A stretch of DNA of 10,348 nt from Ruminococcus sp. UBA7014 (lineage in GTDB: Bacteria > Bacillota > Clostridia > Oscillospirales > Ruminococcaceae): contig DJXC01000207.1 in the NCBI GenBank assembly GCA_002449575.1, positions 5,668 through 16,015 of the forward strand, given 5' to 3'. A program made the position numbers and the translations under genes. Below the pieces are notes generated by a model. It did no database searches, had not been told where the DNA came from, and saw only the letters and a list, made by a program, of their open reading frames with translations. This document shows, piece by piece, positions 5,270-10,348 of the stretch. Numbering within the stretch: the stretch's first letter is position 1; the number at the start of each line of letters is the position of its first letter.

Positions 5270-6244
5270 TTAAGACAAGTCAAGCATTTTTACAGCATCT
5301 GTCATGAGAGTACGGAAGGTAATATTCACAGAAACAGTAATACTGTCAAGCTGTCTTTCAATAATTTTATCGGTTTCGAGGATAATTTCACTGCTCTGCA
5401 CCTGTTCGAGAGCGAAATCAGTGTCCAGACCAAGGATAGTATCATCATCAATTGCAGGACAGTTGATGAGTTTCGTGCCGAAGGGCAGACGGATTTCGCC
5501 GACATTTTCGGAAGAAGTTTCGAGCATCTGATTCATTGCAAGGATATGCGCCATAACAGCAGGAGAAGCAAGCATCGCTTTCATACTGAAGCTGGTAAAT
5601 TTGCCATAGAGAGCAGCAAGGTCAGCATAAGCAAGAGTTGCCCCGGACTGAGAAATTTTAGAAGGTGTTGCAGAAGTTTTGAGAACAGAAACAGCTTTGG
5701 AGAGAATGCTGTCAGCAAGTCTTTTTCCGACTCTGCGGAGCATCAGGGCAAAGACATCAAGTCTCTGCTGACGGACAGCCTCATAAGAAGCCTGAATATT
5801 TCTGCCGTATTTTTCAACAGTGACAACAGAGGCACTTTCAAGAATCGAAGAAGTGGGGAGAGCCGCCGCTGCATTGACGGGGTTATAAGCAACAGAATCA
5901 GTTAAATCACAGCCGAGATAACGGTTGGAATCGCAGAAAGAAACTGCGGCAGTAATTTCAGAAAGAACAGATTCTTCAATCCCCTGCATAATAGCACGGC
6001 GGATAAATTCAGGGAAAAGAACAGCACTTTCCGTAGTAGTAAAGAATTTTTCCACTTTATCGCAGAATTTACCGGAGACATGAATATCAAAGCGTTTCAG
6101 CTGACGTTCATAGGCATCAAGATGAGAAAGAGGAGAATTGACATACTGAGCAGAAGGGTCAGCATCTTCAAGAGCCTGTAAGAAGCTTTTAGATGTGAGA
6201 TGATAAAGACCTTTTTCAAGTTTGACAGATTCGTACTGATACAT
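5270..6244 (-). CDS. HK97-fold major capsid protein
   Basis: The 324-residue product has the features of an HK97-type major capsid protein. It has an N-terminal helical arm, then FFTTTESAVLFPEFIRRAIMQG (the region where the mature shell domain begins), the strand-rich E-loop zone near SSILESASVVTVEKYG, and a long spine helix (SYEAVRQQRLDVFALMLRRVGKRLAD). A-domain strands follow (AMLASPAVMAHIL), then LGLDTDFALEQVQ and a final SVNITFRTLMTDAVKMLDL. It would assemble into an icosahedral shell around the portal vertex. GGAGGT lies 8 bp before the ATG, among the best ribosome sites in the operon, fitting a high-copy product. It sits 18 bp after the portal gene and is followed by a stem-loop and the protease-like gene. 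If that protease acts, a cut in the first 60-70 residues would be expected. Confidence 0.88.
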   Translation of the reverse strand: MYQYESVKLEKGLYHLTSKSFLQALEDADPSAQYVNSPLSHLDAYERQLKRFDIHVSGKFCDKVEKFFTTTESAVLFPEFIRRAIMQGIEESVLSEITAAVSFCDSNRYLGCDLTDSVAYNPVNAAAALPTSSILESASVVTVEKYGRNIQASYEAVRQQRLDVFALMLRRVGKRLADSILSKAVSVLKTSATPSKISQSGATLAYADLAALYGKFTSFSMKAMLASPAVMAHILAMNQMLETSSENVGEIRLPFGTKLINCPAIDDDTILGLDTDFALEQVQSSEIILETDKIIERQLDSITVSVNITFRTLMTDAVKMLDLS

Positions 6245-6262
6245 AAGGACATACCTCCAAAA

Positions 6263-7387
6263 TTAATTAAGACTGGCTTCGATTTCGTGAGTCTGCGCTC
6301 TGTAGAGAGCCGCCTGAGCAAGTTCGGTTTCATCCTGAAGATTGATATTATCCCATTGAATAGAGATATTGGAGAAAGAACCGTTAAGGCGGAGAAAGGT
6401 TTCAGCGATTTTAGAAATCACAGGTTCAAGAAGACGGCGGTAATATTCAAGTTCAGAAGTAAGAATGTCAGCTTGTTGTTTGGACATTCGTTCCGTAGAG
6501 GACCAGTTAAGCCCAAGGAGGAAGGGCGGAACGGAGAGTTTAGAGAGCATTTGTTCAAGGAGCTGACGGACGGGAATTTCTGTAGAAGGCATTTCACCTT
6601 CTGCGCCGATGACTTTAATATCGACATCACCAACAGAAACAAAGTCCCGGATTTCGCCGGATTTAGCGGCTGTCATGCCAGCAGACCATTCGTCAGCGAT
6701 TTTCTGGGCTCGTTCCTGTGCAAAAGCGAGGTCAGCAGCATCTCCGGAGGGACGATACGTGACAGCATAACGGATATTTCCGGCTCTGTCGAAGTTCTGA
6801 CCAATACACTGATAGATACCAATGAGAATATCAGCAAGAGCCGGAAGACCTTGAAGAATGGAAATACCATAGATACCGCCGCTGGGTGGTTTCAGAGCAG
6901 AAAACAAAATTCTGTCAGGATAAGGGAGAAGAGATTCACCGTCAGCAGTGCGGAGAAAGAATTGTCTTTCCATAGGAGAAATACCGGGTTTGACGGAAAT
7001 ATCTGCAATATTGCCATTCCACAGACCAGCAATATAGGAATTTTTTTTATCAAGGACAATTTCACCGACAGCATTGCCATAGACAAGCAGGCTGTCGAGA
7101 TAGGTGTCGAGAAAAGAATAGACTGACTGTCCGGTAAGACCAACAGGAACGTTTTTAAAGAACTGTTCAAGAGGCTCTTGCTGTTTGCGGTCACTGCACT
7201 GAATCTGAAACGAACCGATTAAGCGGATGATTTTAGAAACAGCGGCATCAATAATGGGAACAGTCCGGCGGACTTTGTCAAAGAGTTCATAAGTGTAGAA
7301 CTGAACAGGAAAATCGTAGATAGTTCTTGCACCGGCGGTCTGAACGGCAGGGAGAGCAGGGAGAGTTTGTTTTTTGCGGAAGTTCAC
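6263..7387 (-). CDS. Phage portal protein
   Basis: The 374-residue product matches phage portal proteins (HK97/PBSX-type). Recognisable regions are the helix after VRRTVPIIDAAVSKII, SFLDTYLDSLLVYGNAVGEIV, the PDRILFSALKPPSGGIYGIS stretch typical of portals, and the wing and stem region ending with VPPFLLGLNWSSTERMSKQQ and the long helix DILTSELEYYRRLLEPVISKI. Twelve copies form the ring at one capsid vertex through which terminase drives DNA. The start is GTG at 7387, supported by AAAGGAGTGA 6 bp upstream; the gene begins 24 bp after the terminase stop. It is at the short end for the family and stops soon after the helix-rich core, with little C-terminal barrel extension. Confidence 0.9.
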   Translation of the reverse strand: MNFRKKQTLPALPAVQTAGARTIYDFPVQFYTYELFDKVRRTVPIIDAAVSKIIRLIGSFQIQCSDRKQQEPLEQFFKNVPVGLTGQSVYSFLDTYLDSLLVYGNAVGEIVLDKKNSYIAGLWNGNIADISVKPGISPMERQFFLRTADGESLLPYPDRILFSALKPPSGGIYGISILQGLPALADILIGIYQCIGQNFDRAGNIRYAVTYRPSGDAADLAFAQERAQKIADEWSAGMTAAKSGEIRDFVSVGDVDIKVIGAEGEMPSTEIPVRQLLEQMLSKLSVPPFLLGLNWSSTERMSKQQADILTSELEYYRRLLEPVISKIAETFLRLNGSFSNISIQWDNINLQDETELAQAALYRAQTHEIEASLN

Positions 7388-7411
7388 AAAGAATCACTCC
7401 TTTCTGAGAGA

Positions 7412-8668
7412 TTATCTTTTGATGGAAGAAACAAAGAACGTATCTTGTCTGCCAAAAAGAACAGTACTGACAAAATAGCGCATATCGTCCATAGCATGGT
7501 CAAATTCTTTTTTGGGAGCATCTTTGCCAGAGCCGGAATCCCAGCAGTATTGCGTAAATTCTCTGAGAATATCAGAACAGGAAGAATGAAATTTAATATT
7601 TTGCTGTATTAGGGACTGACTGACATGCTGAATACCAGACATGACATCATTTTGCGCTTTAAGGACTTTAAATTTTTTATGGGAACGGATACAGGCAATA
7701 AAACTGGCAGCGGAAGGGTCAACAATAACAGATTCAATATTGTGCGAACCGGCAAGGAGTTCGAGAGCAGTATAATGTTCTTCATCAGTTTTCTGAGAAC
7801 CTTCACGGCGGGAATCGTAGTAATATTCTTTCATTCTGTACCAGATACCATCAGATTCGCCCCACAGCCCCATAGAAGTAGGATTGACAGTGCCGTAATC
7901 ACAAGAGATGACATAACGAGAGAAAGAATTTGGAAGGGAATTGACGACATGTGTGGAGGGGTGAAACATAGGGTAGACAATGCCTTCAGAAACAGTCCAT
8001 TTTCCGAGGATAAATCTGTCATAAAAGACACCGGCATAAGTGCGGCGGTATCGTTCTTTGACAGAATCGGAAAGAGAAGGATTATCATCCATAGTGAAAT
8101 GGAGATAGAGGACGTGTTTCTGTTCCTTTTTGAGAATCCATTCCTGATAGAACCAGTGATAAGGATTTTCAGGATTACAGTTAAACCAGAGTTTCGCATG
8201 TCTGAGAGAACACCTTGCAAGAGCCTGTTCAACAAAAGAGCGAGGCATAAGGACAACTTCATCAAAGAGAACACCGCCGAGGGTCATCCCCTGAATCATA
8301 GAAGCAGAGCTTTCATCTTTGCCGCCGAATAGATAAAAGCGGTTAGTTCTGCCGACAGCAGTAATATCAAGGTAATGTTTGCTGAGAGACTGTTTAAGAT
8401 GAAAGCCCGCATCTTCAAGGATGAGGGAAAGAGGGCGGAGGAGATTTCTTTCAACAGAAGTGATAGTTTTGCCGCATAGTGCAAAAGCAGTATTCTGGAA
8501 ATTAGCCATAGCCCAGCAGACAAAGCTGAGGGACATACAGAGAGTTTTGCCGCTTCTGACAGCACCGTCACAGATGATAGCATCATAATGGCGGTAATCG
8601 GGAAGAGCCCACCACTGGAGGGCAAGTCTTTGTTTTTGAGAGAAAGAATCAAAGAACATAGTCATCAT
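7412..8668 (-). CDS. Terminase large subunit, PBSX type
   Basis: The 418-residue product is a complete Terminase_3 / PBSX-type large subunit, the DNA-packaging motor. The ATPase half has Walker A GAVRSGKT at 35-42, Walker B GVLFDEV at 132-138 (Asp136, Glu137) and a coupling segment WFNCNPENPYHWFYQEW near 161-177. The RNase-H-like nuclease half has Asp257 in ISCDYGTVNPT, Asp317 in VIVDPSA and Asp394 in DHAMDDMRY. All expected acidic residues are present, so packaging and DNA cutting should both work; related enzymes of PBSX package host DNA by headful. The gene overlaps terS by 20 bp and starts at ATGATGACTATG with no strong ribosome site, so translation is probably coupled to terS. Confidence 0.96.
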   Translation of the reverse strand: MMTMFFDSFSQKQRLALQWWALPDYRHYDAIICDGAVRSGKTLCMSLSFVCWAMANFQNTAFALCGKTITSVERNLLRPLSLILEDAGFHLKQSLSKHYLDITAVGRTNRFYLFGGKDESSASMIQGMTLGGVLFDEVVLMPRSFVEQALARCSLRHAKLWFNCNPENPYHWFYQEWILKKEQKHVLYLHFTMDDNPSLSDSVKERYRRTYAGVFYDRFILGKWTVSEGIVYPMFHPSTHVVNSLPNSFSRYVISCDYGTVNPTSMGLWGESDGIWYRMKEYYYDSRREGSQKTDEEHYTALELLAGSHNIESVIVDPSAASFIACIRSHKKFKVLKAQNDVMSGIQHVSQSLIQQNIKFHSSCSDILREFTQYCWDSGSGKDAPKKEFDHAMDDMRYFVSTVLFGRQDTFFVSSIKR

Positions 8669-8966
8669 CTGCCTGACTGGAATGAGCGAGAGCTTTCAGA
8701 AGGCTTTCAGAAGTTTTGCCGTTCTGATTAGAGAGGGCATATTCATAGAGTTTTTCGAGAGCCTTTTGTCTGTCAAAGAACTGAACTTCCACACCGCCGC
8801 CTTTGACACGTTTCACAGAGGAGATATTGAACAGTTGCATTTTAGCAAGCAGTTCCGGTGGGGGAATATCTTCAGCGAAAACAAGTGTCACAGCATCATT
8901 GACTTTGCCGAATGCAAGTTTTTTCAGTCCGTCGATAACAAGCTGCGTTTCAGATTTTTTACTCAT
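8649..8966 (-). CDS. Small-terminase-like protein lacking the N-terminal HTH
   Basis: The 105-residue product is placed as the small terminase subunit by its position directly before the large subunit and by a segment EVQFFDRQKALEKLYEYAL (residues about 60-78). That segment resembles the C-terminal 'DR-KAL-LL' part of Terminase_2 (XtmA-type) proteins, which are normally near 150-270 residues. Residues 1-30 (including LKKLAFGKVNDAVTLVF) look like the part that follows the DNA-binding domain in those proteins. The usual helix-turn-helix for pac-site recognition is missing. The start is firm: AAGGAGG lies 9 bp before the ATG and the 90 bp upstream contain a palindrome and terminator, not coding sequence. 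It is the first gene of the operon. It may bind DNA without site specificity, or have another role such as regulating the motor. Confidence 0.65.
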   Translation of the reverse strand: MSKKSETQLVIDGLKKLAFGKVNDAVTLVFAEDIPPPELLAKMQLFNISSVKRVKGGGVEVQFFDRQKALEKLYEYALSNQNGKTSESLLKALAHSSQADDDYVL

Positions 8967-9004
8967 AAAAGCAGACCTCCTTTCACTAACAGCGAAAAAA
9001 TGGA

Positions 9005-9032
9005 AAAAAATGTACAGGAATGTACATTTTTT
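9005..9032. promoter_or_regulatory. Perfect palindrome ahead of the phage-like operon
   Basis: Two 12-bp arms, AAAAAATGTACA at 9005-9016 and TGTACATTTTTT at 9021-9032, surround ggaa. Each inner hexamer TGTACA is itself a palindrome, so the site is at once a direct and an inverted repeat. It lies 39 bp before the small-terminase start. No good sigma-A promoter is visible between the upstream terminator and this start, so the site may bind an activator or repressor. An A/T-rich stem-loop in RNA is the other reading. Confidence 0.6.
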
Positions 9033-9043
9033 GAGAAGTTTTT

Positions 9044-9092
9044 GAAAAAAAGAAGAAAATCAGCATTCTGCACAAAGCAGAGTGCTGATTTT
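9044..9092 (-). terminator. Rho-independent terminator after the rlmH-radical SAM operon
   Basis: A 16-bp stem with one mismatch on the minus strand (arms 9077-9092 and 9056-9071, loop 9072-9076) is followed, on that strand, by TTTTCTTCTTTTTTT. It lies 20 bp past the radical SAM stop and separates that host operon from the phage-like operon. Read-through would still feed the latter. Confidence 0.85.
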
Positions 9093-9112
9093 CAGTGATT
9101 ATTACCACAGAT

Positions 9113-9739
9113 TCAGGAGATATAATTTCTGATATGGAGAGGGATTTGCAAATCATCAGCGACCTGTTGCGCAAGGCGGATTTCGTCAGGAGAAATCACA
9201 TCAACCACAGTGAAAGAGACATCCAGACCGTTGGCTTTACAGGTAAGAGCGAATGTAAGCATAGTGCGGTAAGCGTTATCAGGTTTATGTTTCGGATTGG
9301 TAACACGGAGATAAGTATCAGAATCACCAGCATTGAGACTGACGGAAACTTTCTGGAAACAGTTGGAAATCAGCTGTCCGGCTTTACCGTTTTGAGAAGG
9401 GGAATAAATATCAGCAAGACCGTTAGTATTAAGGCGGAGACAAATATCAGGGTGAACAGATTTAAGCCACTGTGCGAGTTCACAGACAAAGTCAAGGCGC
9501 ATAGTAGGTTCACCATAGCCGCAGAAGACAATTTCCCGATATTTGGAGAAATCACGCTGACTAAGGTCATTTTGGAATTCCTGAAGTGAAGGCTCATGTT
9601 CAAGCCACAGAGGGTCAGAGCCGTAAGCCCCGTCATCATTCTTGCGGATGCAGAATGAGCAGTTGCAGGAACATTGATTGGTGATATTGAGATAGAGATT
9701 ATCACCGACTTCATAAGAAAGGGTCATTGCTTTTTTCAT
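9113..9739 (-). CDS. Radical SAM protein, TatD-family-associated type
   Basis: The 208-residue product has the radical SAM iron-sulfur motif Cys-x3-Cys-x2-Cys at residues 23, 27 and 30 (in ITNQCSCNCSFCIR), the GEPT motif at 76-79 that binds the amino group of SAM, and LRLNTNGL and KVSVSLNAGD strands of the partial TIM barrel. The pattern YLNITN, then CxFC, then 'DPLWLEHEPS' and VFCGYGEPTMRLD, matches the small TIGR04038 group (TatD-linked radical SAM), whose substrate is not known. It lacks any extra cluster domain. I chose ATG 9739 rather than 9751, because AAGGA lies 11 bp before 9739 but would be too close to 9751. It follows rlmH by 25 bp and is closed by a terminator, so both share an operon. 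No tatD gene is in the window. Confidence 0.88.
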   Translation of the reverse strand: MKKAMTLSYEVGDNLYLNITNQCSCNCSFCIRKNDDGAYGSDPLWLEHEPSLQEFQNDLSQRDFSKYREIVFCGYGEPTMRLDFVCELAQWLKSVHPDICLRLNTNGLADIYSPSQNGKAGQLISNCFQKVSVSLNAGDSDTYLRVTNPKHKPDNAYRTMLTFALTCKANGLDVSFTVVDVISPDEIRLAQQVADDLQIPLHIRNYIS

Positions 9740-9764
9740 AAACACACACATCCTTAAAGTAAGA

Positions 9765-10238
9765 TTATTTATGATAGCCTGTATGCCGGGAAATCTGGAA
9801 CGCCCTGTAGATTTGTTCCATAAGCATGACAGAGGCTAAGGCATGAGGAAATGTCATTGCAGACATAGAGAGTTTGAAGGACGCAGAATTTTTCAGATTC
9901 TGGTCAAGTCCGAAAGAACTGCCGATAACAAAAGAAACGGAGCTGTTCTGCATAGGGATTTGTTCAGTAAGAAGACGGGAAAAAGAAACACTGTCAAGCT
10001 GTTTGCCTTCAATACAAAGAGGAATGAACACACCTTTGAGGTGTTTTGTGATAAATCCGGCTTCCTGAGCAAGAGCCTTTTGAATGTCTTTCTCCGAAGG
10101 ATTATCAGGAAGACGGACAGCAGGAAGCTGAATAAAATCGAACTTGCAGAAAGGTGCAAGTCTTTTGAGATAGACATCCTGCGCCTGAACAAGATGAGGT
10201 TCTTTTTGTTTGCCGACAGTAAGTAATTGAATCAGCAT
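9765..10238 (-). CDS. rlmH: 23S rRNA pseudouridine-1915 N3-methyltransferase
   Basis: The 157-residue product is a full-length RlmH (155-159 residues is usual), a homodimeric SPOUT-fold enzyme that methylates pseudouridine 1915 in helix 69 of 23S rRNA using SAM, on 70S ribosomes. Visible family parts are LIQLLTVGK at the start, YLKRLAPFCKFDF, IEGKQLDS, the SAM-site loop FVIGSSFGLD (the second Gly of the common 'IGG' is Ser here), MTFPHALASVMLMEQIYRAF, and the invariant C-terminal YHK. The start overlaps the preceding stop as TGATG, and GGAGGTG is 13 bp upstream, inside the previous gene. In staphylococci the rlmH 3' end is the SCC attachment site; here the radical SAM gene follows instead, with no recombinase nearby. 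Confidence 0.96.
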   Translation of the reverse strand: MLIQLLTVGKQKEPHLVQAQDVYLKRLAPFCKFDFIQLPAVRLPDNPSEKDIQKALAQEAGFITKHLKGVFIPLCIEGKQLDSVSFSRLLTEQIPMQNSSVSFVIGSSFGLDQNLKNSASFKLSMSAMTFPHALASVMLMEQIYRAFQISRHTGYHK

Positions 10239-10348
10239 CAGAACGTCACTGCACCTCCCGAAGTTTCCGGCGGAGCGATACCAAGAAGATAATCGGAATT
10301 GATTTTAAAGTCAGCAAGGTTTTGTATGACAGTAGAAGCAGCAATATT
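10238..10348 (-). CDS. Probable XRE-family regulator, C-terminal end (partial)
   Basis: Only the last 36 codons are in the window; the gene enters from the right edge and stops at TGA 10240-10238, overlapping the rlmH ATG. The segment LADFKINSDYLLGI is the typical end of an XRE/Cro-CI HTH domain ('F-V-S-DYLLG') and resembles the same region of the regulator at 1462-1707. A short tail rich in Pro, Gly and Thr follows. The stop-start overlap makes it part of the rlmH operon. Whether it regulates anything here cannot be told from the fragment. Confidence 0.6.
   Translation of the reverse strand, partial: NIAASTVIQNLADFKINSDYLLGIAPPETSGGAVTF

Noticed and set aside
6200..7126. Long plus-strand open frame opposite the portal gene (also others, such as 7625-8332, 4423-5166 and 9095-9589)
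   Set aside because: They lie antisense to genes with clear family motifs, lack convincing ribosome sites, and are expected because the purine-rich strand is poor in stop codons in those frames.
9005..9032. LexA/SOS box before the small terminase
   Set aside because: The Firmicute SOS box is of the GAAC-N4-GTTC type; the site here has TGTACA halves and does not match.
2164..9055. A complete inducible prophage
   Set aside because: No integrase, excisionase, replication, lysis, tape-measure or sheath gene can be seen, and terminators close the unit on both sides.
9765..9785. SCC-type attachment site at the 3' end of rlmH
   Set aside because: The TATCATAAA sequence is explained by the conserved C-terminal YHK codons. 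No ccr recombinase is seen, the radical SAM gene follows directly, and the only similar 10-mer (near 4992, inside the protease gene) is in the opposite orientation and probably chance.

Overview
The window looks like a chromosomal segment of a low-to-moderate GC Firmicute of the class Clostridia, possibly Ruminococcaceae-like. This rests on the ymdB-spoVS gene pair, AGGAGG-type ribosome binding sites, PBSX-type phage proteins, and an rlmH gene followed by a TatD-associated-type radical SAM gene. The genus is an inference; no rRNA or other marker is present.

Left part (1-1480, + strand): the end of a proline/glutamate-repeat protein, then ymdB (cyclic-nucleotide phosphodiesterase), then spoVS with its own promoter and a strong terminator. 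Next (1462-2204) is a small divergent regulatory unit. It holds a minus-strand XRE repressor-like gene and a plus-strand gene for a 117-residue helical protein that seems to be an internal duplication. They share an intergenic region with two ATCTG-N5-CRGAT dyads, one of them inside the spacer of a near-consensus promoter.

Centre (2164-9055, - strand): a compact nine-gene phage-derived operon. In transcription order it encodes a small-terminase-like protein without its usual N-terminal HTH, a large terminase (PBSX type), a portal, an HK97-fold major capsid protein, a prohead-protease-like protein, a helical putative connector, a putative tail-terminator-like protein, an unknown 128-residue protein, and a tail-hub-like protein. 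It is bounded by intrinsic terminators on both sides. All frames are open, the ATPase and nuclease motifs of the terminase and the His/Ser pair of the protease are present, and most genes have good ribosome binding sites or ATGA overlaps. No integrase, replication, lysis, tape-measure, sheath or obvious tube gene is seen. The head and packaging machinery therefore looks maintained but uncoupled from a full phage genome. A domesticated particle (gene-transfer-agent-like), a capsid-bearing satellite, or a neatly trimmed prophage remnant are the main explanations. This operon is the most notable item in the window.

Right part (9113-10348, - strand): a host operon with the end of a probable XRE-family gene, rlmH and the radical SAM gene, closed by a terminator just upstream of the phage-like operon. 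The + strand is purine-rich across nearly the whole window, so minus-strand genes, host and phage-like alike, share a pyrimidine-ending codon style. That fits long residence of the phage-like operon at this site.
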